Of a DNA stretch of 55,561 bases, positions 27,904-35,829 are shown in pieces (positions within the stretch are counted from its first letter, which is position 1; every line of letters begins with the position of its first letter). The translations under genes and the position numbers were made by a program. The notes beneath the pieces are model-generated. The model did not search any database and was not told where the DNA came from. It saw only the letters and a list, made by a program, of their open reading frames with translations. The DNA lies in the NCBI GenBank assembly GCA_013388635.1, contig JACAEX010000073.1, forward strand, positions 1 through 55,561, in the 5' to 3' direction. The stretch comes from Syntrophaceae bacterium. Lineage in GTDB: Bacteria; Desulfobacterota; BSN033; UBA1163.

Positions 27904-28119
27904 ATGGCGACACCTGTAACAGTCCCTATGGTTGGAAAGATCGTTTCAGTGACGGTGAAGGTTGGAGATCGGGTAAAGGAGGATGACCAGGTCGCGGTGT
28001 TGGAGGCGATGAAGATGGAGATGCCCATCGTCGCTCCGGTCAGCGGGGTGGTTAAGGAGGTTTGTGTATCCCCGGGACAGGAGGTGGAGGCAGAGGCGAC
28101 CATCGCTGTTATTGATTGA
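27904..28119 (+). CDS. Small stand-alone biotinyl (biotin carboxyl carrier) protein
   Basis: A 71-residue protein consisting of just a biotinyl domain: two glycine turns (VKVGDRVKED and VSPGQEVEAE) flank the biotinylation motif EAMKMEM with the acceptor lysine. Such free carriers serve acyl-CoA, pyruvate or oxaloacetate carboxylases/decarboxylases. No carboxylase subunit is encoded in the window. Proximity to thiolase and hydroxyacyl-CoA dehydrogenase (divergent) suggests acyl-CoA metabolism; this is inference. GAGGAGG stands 6-8 bases before ATG 27904. Confidence 0.92.
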   Translation: MATPVTVPMVGKIVSVTVKVGDRVKEDDQVAVLEAMKMEMPIVAPVSGVVKEVCVSPGQEVEAEATIAVID

Positions 28120-28223
28120 TCGAGATCGATGAGATAAGAGATTTATGGCTACTTCTCTCACGATTACAAAATTGAAATCTTCAATTGATGAAGCTTTCCC
28201 CTTCTTAATTGAGACCCGATTGA

Positions 28224-28420
28224 CCCTGTTGAATCCGAAGGGCGGTACTCCAGAAGGTTTACCCCGTTAGAAAGCACCGGCATTGATGTTGGGATGGCTT
28301 GAAGAAAAATAGCCCCTTTCTATCGAGGGTTCCCCGCCTTCGCCGAAGGCCACGGACTTCAGTCTGCAGGCGGCCTTTTTCCTTATCGGGGTTCCCAGGA
28401 AACTCAAGATTCTAACAGGG
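28224..28420. repeat. Long inverted-repeat element with an ACTTCAGTC palindrome inside
   Basis: Ends: CCCTGTTGAATC (28224-28235) and GATTCTAACAGGG (28408-28420), inverted with one mismatch or bulge. Inside are two similar segments, CCCCTTTCTATCGAGGGTTCCC and CCTTTTTCCTTATCGGGGTT, and a short palindromic unit CGCCTTCGCCGAAGGCCACG continuing GACTTCAGTCTGC (28336-28366), which resembles the units at 46171-46326. No ORF is credible. It fills most of the 28120-28511 gap and may be a small non-autonomous element. Confidence 0.6.
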
Positions 28421-28511
28421 TTGACACCCTCTCTATCTCTGTGATATTTCAACGATCAAGTCTGTTGCAGCAAAAGGGTCCACACTTTTGTCAGGGGAGA
28501 CCGCCAAATAG

Positions 28512-29459
28512 ATGTATCTCAACAGGACCGTTGCAGTAATCATTCCAGCCTATAACGAGGAGAAATTGATCGAAAGGGTGATCAGATCCATTCCCTCGTT
28601 TGTCGATCACATTGTCGTGGTGGACGATGCCAGCGAGGACCGAACAAAAGAGATTGTCCAGGCGAATCAGAGAGAAGAAGCCCGGATCGCCTATCTTCGG
28701 CATCCAAAGAATGTAGGGGTTGGGGGAGCCATTGTCACGGGCTATAAATGGGCTCGAGACAGGCAGATAGACGTCAGCGTAGTGATGGCGGGCGATGGCC
28801 AGATGGATCCGGACGACCTTCCGAAATTGCTCGATCCTGTGGTGAGAGGAGAGGTCGACTATGCCAAGGGAAACCGCCTCTTCACCGGAAAGGCGTGGAG
28901 GATCATACCCAAAACACGCTATTTAGGGAATGCCATTCTTTCCTTTTTGACCAAGATCGCATCCGGTTACTGGCATGTCGCGGATTCGCAGTCAGGCTAT
29001 GGGGCGGTAAACCTGGAGGTATTAAAAACGATTGAGTTGGATAGCATCTATAAACGGTACGGAATGCCAAATGATTTCCTGGTGAGGCTCAACGTCTACC
29101 AGTTCAGGGTTCGGGATGTGTCCGTCAACCCAGTTTATGGGATCGGCGAGCGTTCCAATATGAAGATATACAGGGTGATTTTCACCCTTTCGTTTCTCCT
29201 TCTCAAGCTATTCTTATGGAGGCTGAAGGAGAAGTATATTATCCGGGATTTCCATCCGCTCGTTCTTTTCTATCTGCTGGGCTTTTTCCTCACGCCCATA
29301 GGGGTCGTCTTCGGCTGCTATCTTCTGATTTACAGGATCCTGGTTGGGCCTGTGGCTGCGACCAGCGCTCTCTTTGCAGCCTTTTTCGCGATATCAGGTC
29401 TTCAGTCGCTCTTCTTCGCCATGTGGTTCGATATGGAATATAATAAGGAGCTGAAATAG
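28512..29459 (+). CDS. Family 2 glycosyltransferase, polyprenyl-phosphate sugar transferase-like
   Basis: Transfers a sugar from a nucleotide donor, probably to polyprenyl phosphate, at the inner membrane. The GT-A domain opens VAVIIPAYNEEKLIERVIRS, with VVVDDASEDRTKEI and the metal-binding region MAGDGQMDPDDLPKLL. Two to three C-terminal hydrophobic segments (FTLSFLLLKLFLW, LVLFYLLGFFLTPIGVVF, and one near residue 295) anchor it. At 315 residues it has the usual DPM1/GtrB-like length. It is the first gene of the glycan operon; a word-like palindrome separates it from the next glycosyltransferase. Confidence 0.92.
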   Translation: MYLNRTVAVIIPAYNEEKLIERVIRSIPSFVDHIVVVDDASEDRTKEIVQANQREEARIAYLRHPKNVGVGGAIVTGYKWARDRQIDVSVVMAGDGQMDPDDLPKLLDPVVRGEVDYAKGNRLFTGKAWRIIPKTRYLGNAILSFLTKIASGYWHVADSQSGYGAVNLEVLKTIELDSIYKRYGMPNDFLVRLNVYQFRVRDVSVNPVYGIGERSNMKIYRVIFTLSFLLLKLFLWRLKEKYIIRDFHPLVLFYLLGFFLTPIGVVFGCYLLIYRILVGPVAATSALFAAFFAISGLQSLFFAMWFDMEYNKELK

Positions 29460-29460
29460 A

Positions 29461-29595
29461 CCAAATTCCAATAACCAAATCCCAAATTCCAAATAATTTC
29501 CAATGACCAAATCATCAAACTTTGAACTTTTTTGAAAATTGGAATTTGGATACTGGTCATTATTTGGTTATCGGTGCTTGGGTATTGGAGATTCA
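29461..29595. repeat. Dispersed palindromic repeat, family A, copy 1
   Basis: The left side is built from CCAAATTCCAATAACCAAAT words and the right side from their complements (GGAATTTGGATACTGGTCAT, then TATTTGGTTATCGGTGCTTG), giving a long imperfect hairpin. Copies 2 and 3 are at 42116-42240 and 52700-52834. The right arm runs right up to the TTG start of the next gene and supplies its ribosome-binding GGAG. Confidence 0.8.
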
Positions 29596-29597
29596 TA

Positions 29598-30752
29598 TTG
29601 AATATCTGTATCATCACCTCTTCCTTCCCATCCCATCGCGATGACCTCGTTCAGGCTCCTTTTGTGGGCAATTTCATCGAAGGGTTGAAAGCGAGGGGTC
29701 ATCACGTCTTCATCTTCACCCAGGACCGGCAGGGGAAGAAGGAAGAATTTTTGAAAGATGTAAAGGTCATCTGGTTTACGTGGATGACCTCACCCAAGCC
29801 CATGGTGGAGCTCAATCCTTTAAATCCCCTGGACCTCATTCATATCTTGAGCCTTTTTTATCATGGGAAGAGGGCATTGCTCCCTTTTTTAAGAGAGAAC
29901 AGGATTGATGCATGTCTTGGGCTCTGGGTCCTTCCCGGTGGATATTTTGCCAACTATGCCTATCGAAAAATCGGGATTCCCTACTCTATTTGGGCCCTTG
30001 GCTCAGATATCCAGAGATACGGAGGCAACTTCCTCCTATATCGAGTGATGAGGAGAATCGTCCAGGAGGCCACAGGTGTTTTTGCCGATGGCTTTGATCT
30101 TGCGAAAGGCGTGGAAGAACGATTTAAGAAGAAATGTTTTTTTTTGGCCACCACACGGACACTTTCCTCTCCCCTCTTTTTGAAAAAGGAAGAACCCGGG
30201 AAATCCGGGGAGGGGCCTTATCGATTCCTCTTCGTGGGGAGGCTGGAGAAGGTGAAGGGGATCGATCTCCTGCTCGAAAGTGCAGCTCTGTTAAAAGAGG
30301 AAGGGATCAGGTTTCATTTGACTGTGGTTGGAAACGGGAGCCTGGGGGCCATGGCAAGGGATTTTGTCGATCGAAAGGGTCTTGGGGATTGGGTGACGTT
30401 GACGGGGAACATCTCTGATGAGAGATTAGTCTCTATGTATACAGCCTCTGATTGTGTGGTCATCCCTTCTCGGTCTGAGTCTATCCCCCTGGTCTTTTCA
30501 GAAGCGTTAAACTTTAATAAAGAGATGATCGTCGCAGATGTGGGGGATCTGGGAATGCTGGGTCGGACGTACGGTGTGGCGTGGGTCGTTCCTCCGGAAG
30601 ATGTCAGGGCGTTAAAAGAGATGATGAAGAAGATAGTTGAAACTGGGGATCGGAGAAGAAGGGAAGTGGCAGGCGAAGGCAGGAGGGAGGAATTAAAGCG
30701 ATTATTCAATATCGAGACCAGTGTGGAGAGATTTTTGGCGGATTATCTATAA
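29598..30752 (+). CDS. Family 4 glycosyltransferase
   Basis: A GT-B fold retaining glycosyltransferase of 384 residues, probably adding sugars to a lipid-linked glycan on the cytoplasmic face. N-terminal acceptor domain: ITSSFPSHRDDLVQAPFVGN. C-terminal donor domain: FLFVGRLEKVKGIDLLLESA, LTVVGNGSLGAMAR and PSRSESIPLVFSEAL, the E-x7-E motif of GT4 enzymes. The start is taken as TTG 29598 (TTG AAT ATC TGT) with GGAG 7 bases upstream. A longer in-frame start at 29532 would translate 22 codons of a palindromic repeat and is rejected. Confidence 0.9.
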   Translation: MNICIITSSFPSHRDDLVQAPFVGNFIEGLKARGHHVFIFTQDRQGKKEEFLKDVKVIWFTWMTSPKPMVELNPLNPLDLIHILSLFYHGKRALLPFLRENRIDACLGLWVLPGGYFANYAYRKIGIPYSIWALGSDIQRYGGNFLLYRVMRRIVQEATGVFADGFDLAKGVEERFKKKCFFLATTRTLSSPLFLKKEEPGKSGEGPYRFLFVGRLEKVKGIDLLLESAALLKEEGIRFHLTVVGNGSLGAMARDFVDRKGLGDWVTLTGNISDERLVSMYTASDCVVIPSRSESIPLVFSEALNFNKEMIVADVGDLGMLGRTYGVAWVVPPEDVRALKEMMKKIVETGDRRRREVAGEGRREELKRLFNIETSVERFLADYL

Positions 30753-30801
30753 GGATGAATCACCATTCACCAACACAAATCGCGAGGATAGGAGGGTGAG
30801 C

Positions 30802-31512
30802 ATGAAGGCGGTGATTCTGGCGGGCGGGAAGGGAACAAGGCTTGCCCCTTATACCACGGTATTTCCGAAGCCTTTGATGCCCGTGGACGGGATACCCATA
30901 CTCGAGGTGATGGTTAGACAACTGGCCCACTTCGGGATAAGGGAGCTGATCTTCACGGTCAGCCATCAATCCGAACCGCTGATCTCTGCCTACTTCAGAG
31001 ATGGAAGGGCATACGGAGTGAACCTCTCTTATTCTAAAGAGGAGAAACCTCTCGGAACGGCTGGACCGCTTTCCCTCCTTCCGGATCTTCCGGAGACGTT
31101 CCTGGTGATGAACGGAGACATCCTCACCACCCTCCATTACCCGAAGTTGATCCGGTTTCACCGAGAACAAAAAGGAATGGTTACCGTTGCGATGAATCGG
31201 AAGAGGATTCATCTCGAATTGGGGGTGATGGAGTTCGATCGCAGATATCGGCTCACCCGATATGTTGAAAAACCCATCCTTTCATATTCTGTCAGCATGG
31301 GCGTTTATGTATTCGAAAAGAAGGTGCTGGGATGGATTCCTTCTCAAAGATATATGGATTTTCCAGATTTGATTCAGAAGCTCGTCAAAGCTGGAGAGAA
31401 GGTGGTCTGTTACCCCAGTGATGATTTTTGGCTCGACATCGGGACGCCTGGAGATTACGAGGAGGCTCAGAGGAAGTTCAAGAGGATGAGGAAGAGATTG
31501 CTTTATGAATAA
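30802..31512 (+). CDS. Sugar-phosphate nucleotidyltransferase
   Basis: Activates a sugar phosphate to an NDP-sugar. The 236 residues start MKAVILAGGKGTRLAPYTTV and continue FPKPLMPVDGIPILEVMVRQ, the G-x-G-T-R and PKP signature of the family. FLVMNGDIL provides the metal-binding Asp and DFWLDIGTPGDYEEAQ the C-terminal metal ligand. It lacks an acyltransferase extension. GGAGGGTGAGC precedes ATG 30802; an in-frame start upstream at 30721 would overlap the previous gene. Next to a LegB-like dehydratase and an aminotransferase, it resembles PtmE-type enzymes; its nucleotide and sugar are not determined. Confidence 0.92.
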   Translation: MKAVILAGGKGTRLAPYTTVFPKPLMPVDGIPILEVMVRQLAHFGIRELIFTVSHQSEPLISAYFRDGRAYGVNLSYSKEEKPLGTAGPLSLLPDLPETFLVMNGDILTTLHYPKLIRFHREQKGMVTVAMNRKRIHLELGVMEFDRRYRLTRYVEKPILSYSVSMGVYVFEKKVLGWIPSQRYMDFPDLIQKLVKAGEKVVCYPSDDFWLDIGTPGDYEEAQRKFKRMRKRLLYE

Positions 31513-31520
31513 TCATAAAG

Positions 31521-31595
31521 ACCGTGATCCGTGAACCGTGATTCGTGAACCGCAAGAGATTGGGCCATTCAAAAAACGAATCACCAACACGAGTC
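31521..31595. repeat. Word-like palindrome, family C (CCGTGATTCGTGAACCG / CGAATCACCAACACGAG)
   Basis: The left side repeats ACCGTGATCCGTGAACCGTG and ATTCGTGAACCG (31521-31552); the right side reads CGAATCACCAACACGAGTCCC (31578-31598), roughly its complement. It lies between the nucleotidyltransferase and dehydratase genes. The same words occur at 33744-33838 and, as single arms, near 26722, 30755, 32598 and 37945. Confidence 0.7.
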
Positions 31596-31613
31596 CCTAT
31601 TACGAGGTAGTTT

Positions 31614-32594
31614 ATGGCAAAGGTTTTGGTGACAGGGGCGGGCGGATTTATCGGAAGCCATCTCAGCGAGGAGTTGGTCAGGCAGGGAGAAGAGGTCAGG
31701 GCCTTCGTCCGGTACAACTCGAGGAATGAGAGGGGGCTCTTAGAGGATTTGCCAAAAGATATTCTGGACCAGATCGAGGTGACCCCGGGCGACCTGAAGG
31801 ATCCGGACGGTGTTAAAAAGGCGGTGAAAGGGTGCTCCAGGGTTTTCCATTTAGGCGCCCTGATTGCTATCCCTTATTCCTACGTTCATCCATTCGATTT
31901 TGTACAGACCAACGTCATGGGGACTGCAAATCTCTTCAATGCCTGTCTCGAAGAGAGCCGGTTGGAGAGGATCGTTCATACCTCTACCAGCGAGGTCTAT
32001 GGAACGGCCCAATATGTCCCCATCGATGAGAAGCATCCCCTCCAGGCGCAGTCTCCCTATGCAGCGAGCAAGATCGCTGCGGATAAGTTAGCCGAGAGCT
32101 ACTATCTTTCGTTTGGCCTTCCTGTGGCCACGATTCGGCCATTCAATACCTTTGGTCCGAGGCAGTCGTTGCGGGCGATCATCCCGACCATCATCTCCCA
32201 GGCCGTGGAGAAGAGAGAGATCAGATTGGGAAATCTCAAGCCCAGGCGGGACTTTCTTTATGTGAAGGATACGGTTCGAGGTTTTATCGAAATTGGAAGA
32301 TGTGACCAGGCGGTAGGGAAGGCGATCAATATCGGAGTGGGAAAAGATATCTCCATCGAGGAGTTGGCGAAAAAGATTTTGAACTTGATGGGGAGGTCAG
32401 CGGAGATCGTGGTTGAAGACCGGAGGATCCGCCCTGAAAAGAGCGAGGTGATGCAGCTCCTCTCCGATACCCGGTTGGCGCAGAAGCTATTTGGATGGTC
32501 GCCCGCGTATGCCCTGGAAGAAGGATTGGGAGAGAGCATCGAGTGGTATCGAAAGAATTTGGCCAGGTTCAAAGTCGGAAGTTATCCGTTATAA
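31614..32594 (+). CDS. NAD-dependent sugar 4,6-dehydratase, LegB-like (extended SDR)
   Basis: Converts an NDP-hexose(amine) to its 4-keto-6-deoxy form. The 326 residues have the Rossmann motif VTGAGGFIGSHLSEEL, HLGALIAIPYSYVHPFDFV, TSTSEVYGTAQYVPIDEKHP, the catalytic YAASK, and RPFNTFGPRQSLRAIIPTII. These last segments match NAD-dependent dehydratases of the LegB group (legionaminic acid precursor synthesis) better than GalE or RmlB. Followed directly by a DegT aminotransferase, it probably feeds a 4-amino-4,6-dideoxy sugar. Substrate identity is inferred. Confidence 0.88.
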   Translation: MAKVLVTGAGGFIGSHLSEELVRQGEEVRAFVRYNSRNERGLLEDLPKDILDQIEVTPGDLKDPDGVKKAVKGCSRVFHLGALIAIPYSYVHPFDFVQTNVMGTANLFNACLEESRLERIVHTSTSEVYGTAQYVPIDEKHPLQAQSPYAASKIAADKLAESYYLSFGLPVATIRPFNTFGPRQSLRAIIPTIISQAVEKREIRLGNLKPRRDFLYVKDTVRGFIEIGRCDQAVGKAINIGVGKDISIEELAKKILNLMGRSAEIVVEDRRIRPEKSEVMQLLSDTRLAQKLFGWSPAYALEEGLGESIEWYRKNLARFKVGSYPL

Positions 32595-32618
32595 ACAACG
32601 TGAATCGTGACCTGTGAG

Positions 32619-33764
32619 ATGAAAGCGTGGAAATACCCCCTTTCTGATATCGATCTTGGAAAAGAAGAGGAGCTGGAGGTTCTGAAGGTTTTGCGCTCCA
32701 GATGGCTTTCTACAGGGCCGGTCACGGAGAGGTTTGAAAAGGCCTTTTCGGAGCGCCTCGGGGGAGGATATGGCGTTGGGGTCTCGAGCGGAACGGCTGC
32801 ACTCCACCTGGCCCTGGCCTCCCTTGGCTTGAAGAATGGCGATGAGGTCATCCTTCCCTCCCTGACCTTTGTGGCCACGGCCAACGCTGTCCTTTATGTT
32901 GGCGCAAGACCGGTCTTTGCCGATATTGTAAGTCTGGAGGATCTGAACATCTCTCCCTTGGAAATTGAGAGAAAGGTTACAAAAAGGACAAAAGCCATCG
33001 TGGTGATGCATTACGGAGGATACCCTTGCGATATGGGATCGGTTATGGAAATTGCTAGGAGCCGGGGCCTTTCTGTGGTTGAAGACGCAGCCCATGCGCC
33101 TGGTGCAGAGTATGAGGGGAGAAGGTGTGGAACGATCGGAGATGTGGGTTGCTTCAGTTTTTTTTCAAACAAGAATTTGGTTACGGGGGAAGGGGGAATG
33201 GTGGTTACCCGGAGTAAGGTACTCGCGGATAGGATTCGAAGGATGAGGTCCCACGGGATGGTGGCTCTTTCATGGGATAAGTTTCGAGGCCACCTCTCAT
33301 CGTATGATATCGAGACGCTGGGTTACAATTATCGAATCACAGAGATTCAATCTGTGTTGGGTTTGGTCCAGCTGAGAAAGTTGGATCGAAATAATAGAAA
33401 GAGGAAGAGATTGGTTGAGATCTATCGAAGAGAACTTCAAGAAGTGGAGGAAATCTCCGTCCCCTTCTCAAAATTTAAAGGGATTCCTTCCTATCATCTC
33501 TTTCCAGTTTTGTTGGGCGCTTCGATCAACAGAAACCTGGTAATGGAAAGACTCAAGAAGTTCGGGATTCAAACCAGTGTTCACTATCCTCCAGTTCATC
33601 TCTTTTCGCTTTATCGAAAGCATTTTGGATACAGGAGAGGGATGCTTCCCAAGACAGAAGAGGTAAGCAGAAGGGAGCTGACCCTTCCGCTTCACCCTCG
33701 GATGGATGAAAAAGATATGAGGTGGATTGTGAAGAAAGTAAGAATCGTAATTCGTGAACCGTGA
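32619..33764 (+). CDS. DegT/DnrJ/EryC1 family PLP-dependent sugar aminotransferase
   Basis: Transaminates the 4-keto sugar. The 381 residues include GVSSGTAALHLALASLGLKN, DEVILPSLTFVATANAVLYV, VVEDAAHAPGAEYEGRRCG (PLP Asp), and the lysine that forms the Schiff base, Lys185 in SFFSNKNLVTGEGG, then YNYRITEIQSVLGLVQL. ATG 32619 is chosen; GTG 32607 would add four residues encoded by a repeat word. The last codons (RIVIREP) are made by a copy of the family C repeat, so the C-terminus may be recently extended or truncated. Confidence 0.93.
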   Translation: MKAWKYPLSDIDLGKEEELEVLKVLRSRWLSTGPVTERFEKAFSERLGGGYGVGVSSGTAALHLALASLGLKNGDEVILPSLTFVATANAVLYVGARPVFADIVSLEDLNISPLEIERKVTKRTKAIVVMHYGGYPCDMGSVMEIARSRGLSVVEDAAHAPGAEYEGRRCGTIGDVGCFSFFSNKNLVTGEGGMVVTRSKVLADRIRRMRSHGMVALSWDKFRGHLSSYDIETLGYNYRITEIQSVLGLVQLRKLDRNNRKRKRLVEIYRRELQEVEEISVPFSKFKGIPSYHLFPVLLGASINRNLVMERLKKFGIQTSVHYPPVHLFSLYRKHFGYRRGMLPKTEEVSRRELTLPLHPRMDEKDMRWIVKKVRIVIREP

Positions 33765-33838
33765 TTCGTGAACCGTTATCCGTCTCTCCTTTGGAAAGGA
33801 ATTTTTTTCCGGGTCACGAGTCACCAATCACCAGCACG
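33744..33838. repeat. Word-like palindrome, family C, second full copy
   Basis: The left side GAATCGTAATTCGTGAACCG continues TGATTCGTGAACCGTT (33741-33777); the right side is GGGTCACGAGTCACCAATCACC (33811-33832). The inner part has GGAAAGGAATTTTTTTCC. The left part overlaps the last codons of the aminotransferase gene. It has the same words as 31521-31595. Confidence 0.7.
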
Positions 33839-33845
33839 TGGTTTC

Positions 33846-34862
33846 ATGGAGCTGAAGGTTTTTGAATCGCCAGGCAAGGAATGGGACGAATTTGCCTCTC
33901 AATACACCGATCTAATCTTTTACCAATCGGCGTGGGCTGGGGTATTAAAGAAGGGGTTGGGAGGACAACCCCTTTATTTTTTTCTGAAGGAAGGAGAACA
34001 GATCATCGCAGGATTGCCCGGGGTTTTGCTCAACTTTAAGATTGTCAAGGTTTTTTACGCCTCCATTCCATATGGGAATTTACTCGGCGAAAGATCGCAC
34101 TTTCCTTTGTTTATGGAACTTTTAGACTATGAGCTTAGAAAGAGAGGGATCGATCAGGTCAGAATTACAGAATCGCCTTTTTCAGAACCCTTTCAACCCA
34201 GAAGGTTCAAACCGATCTCTGCCAAGTGCACCCTGCTCGATCTGAGAAATTATGATAAAGAACAGCTTTGGAAGGGGTATCGAAAGAACGTCCGGAGGGA
34301 TATTCGGAAAGCACAGAGAAGCGGGGTCATCGTTCGCGCCGGTTCTTCCAAGGAAGATGTGAGAATATTTTACAGGCTCTACCTGGATTCGATGGAGAGA
34401 AATCGGGCGGCTGCGAAATATCCGTTTCGTTGGTTCGAAAGCATTTACGAAGAGTTGGGGAAGAGGCAACTCGCCACCACCCTCTTCGGTGAGTTGAACG
34501 GAGTGGCCATTGCGGGCGTCATTCTCATCAACTCGACCACGACCACACATTATTTCCACAACGGCTCACAGGGTGAATTTCTGAGGTTCTGTCCCAATGA
34601 ACTATTGATCCATTCGGCCCTGGAAGGGGCCATTGAGAAGGGGCATTCTTGCTTTGACTTTATGGGGTCAGACTCAAATGATCTCCCTCTACTCCGGTTC
34701 AAAGAGAAATGGGGAGGCCAGACCCGGGATATATGTACCCATGTCAGAGATTACCATTCCATCCGGTGCAGGATCTGGGAATTGGGGAAAAGATTCGGCA
34801 ACTCGAGATTGGGCAGTATGCTGCTGAGGGGTTTTTGGGATCAGAGGAAAGAGATTGATTGA
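33846..34862 (+). CDS. FemAB/GNAT-type acyltransferase
   Basis: A 338-residue double-GNAT protein of the FemAB superfamily. Visible features are KNVRRDIRKAQRSGVIVRAG in the centre (the conserved R-R-x-I-x-K/R-A segment), TTTTHYFHNGSQGEF, and CFDFMGSDSNDLPLLRFKEK with W-G-G near the C-terminus. Relatives add amino acids to peptidoglycan or act in exopolysaccharide loci. Placed after dehydratase and aminotransferase genes, it may acylate the new amino group, taking the place of LegH/PglD-type enzymes; this is inference. ATG 33846 follows a repeat and has only a weak ribosome site. Its stop overlaps the next gene's TTG start. Confidence 0.82.
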   Translation: MELKVFESPGKEWDEFASQYTDLIFYQSAWAGVLKKGLGGQPLYFFLKEGEQIIAGLPGVLLNFKIVKVFYASIPYGNLLGERSHFPLFMELLDYELRKRGIDQVRITESPFSEPFQPRRFKPISAKCTLLDLRNYDKEQLWKGYRKNVRRDIRKAQRSGVIVRAGSSKEDVRIFYRLYLDSMERNRAAAKYPFRWFESIYEELGKRQLATTLFGELNGVAIAGVILINSTTTTHYFHNGSQGEFLRFCPNELLIHSALEGAIEKGHSCFDFMGSDSNDLPLLRFKEKWGGQTRDICTHVRDYHSIRCRIWELGKRFGNSRLGSMLLRGFWDQRKEID

Positions 34863-35829
34863 ACAGGCGAACCTTCTTACGGGCCGGGGGAAGAAATCCC
34901 TCTGGAGGTGGATTCAATGGGCAATCGTCATCAGCCTCTTCTTCTTTTTAGGAAAGGTGATCTGGGAGAACTGGGGCCAGGTCAAGGAGGCACCGTTTAC
35001 CCTGAAGCCTTTTCCTTTAATCCTGTCCATTTTCATCTTCGGCCTCAGTCATTTTGTCCAGATCTGGGCGTGGTATCTCATCACCGTGAAACTGGGGATT
35101 GCGATTTCGATCCGTGAGACCTTGGAGACCTGGTTTTACTCTCAGTTGGGAAAGTACCTTCCTGGCAAGGTTTGGCTCCTGCTCGGCCGTTTTTACTTCT
35201 ACCGATCGAAAGGCAAATCGAAGGAGATGATTTCTGTTGCTCTTTACCTGGAGACCGCCACCATGGTCATGGCAGCGGGTATCCTCTTCCTGGTCTCGCT
35301 CCTTTACTTTCCGGAAATGAAATTGGATAGTTTGAGAGGCCAATTCTGGTGGGTGAGCCTGCCATTGCTCCTGATCTTCATTTCCCTCCACCCGAAGGTT
35401 CTCCAAAAGGTGCTCAACGGGTTTCTCGTCCTTTTTAAAAAAGAACCCCTTTCCCTTCCCATTTCGTATGCTGATGCCTTTCGAATAATATTGATATGTG
35501 TTTTGTCCTGGGTGATCGGAGGAGCTGGTTTTTATCTTTTTGTGGACTCGGTATTTCCAGTCTCTTATGATCAGGCCCTATTTTTGACAGGATCGTTGGC
35601 ATTCTCGAGCATCTTGGGTTTGATAGCCTTTTTCGCTCCAGGTGGCCTAGGGGTGAGGGAAGGGGCTTTGGTCTATCTGCTTTCATTCGTAATGCCAACC
35701 TCTGTAGCGGTCATCGTGTCAGTACTCACGCGTCTCTGGACGACCGTTATTGAAATAGGATTGACTGGAATGGTATATATGTTTCATCGATTTCGAGGAG
35801 GGATACAGGAAAAGGGTAAAAATGGGTAA
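34855..35829 (+). CDS. Lysylphosphatidylglycerol synthetase-like flippase-domain membrane protein
   Basis: A polytopic membrane protein of 324 residues with about eight hydrophobic segments, belonging to the UPF0104/AglD-like family. Diagnostic spots are WFYSQLGKYLPGKVWLLLGR near 95-115 and AFFAPGGLGVREGALVYLLS near 265-285. Family members lie in glycan loci and are proposed to move lipid-linked substrates. The start is TTG 34855 with AGAGG upstream, overlapping the FemAB stop; the end overlaps the next gene by 8 bases. The tight overlaps indicate one translationally coupled operon. Confidence 0.85.
   Translation: MIEQANLLTGRGKKSLWRWIQWAIVISLFFFLGKVIWENWGQVKEAPFTLKPFPLILSIFIFGLSHFVQIWAWYLITVKLGIAISIRETLETWFYSQLGKYLPGKVWLLLGRFYFYRSKGKSKEMISVALYLETATMVMAAGILFLVSLLYFPEMKLDSLRGQFWWVSLPLLLIFISLHPKVLQKVLNGFLVLFKKEPLSLPISYADAFRIILICVLSWVIGGAGFYLFVDSVFPVSYDQALFLTGSLAFSSILGLIAFFAPGGLGVREGALVYLLSFVMPTSVAVIVSVLTRLWTTVIEIGLTGMVYMFHRFRGGIQEKGKNG

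Noticed and set aside
29532-29597. Upstream start of the GT4 glycosyltransferase with a hydrophobic N-terminus
   Set aside because: The hydrophobic residues are a translation of the family A repeat; TTG 29598 has a well-placed GGAG.
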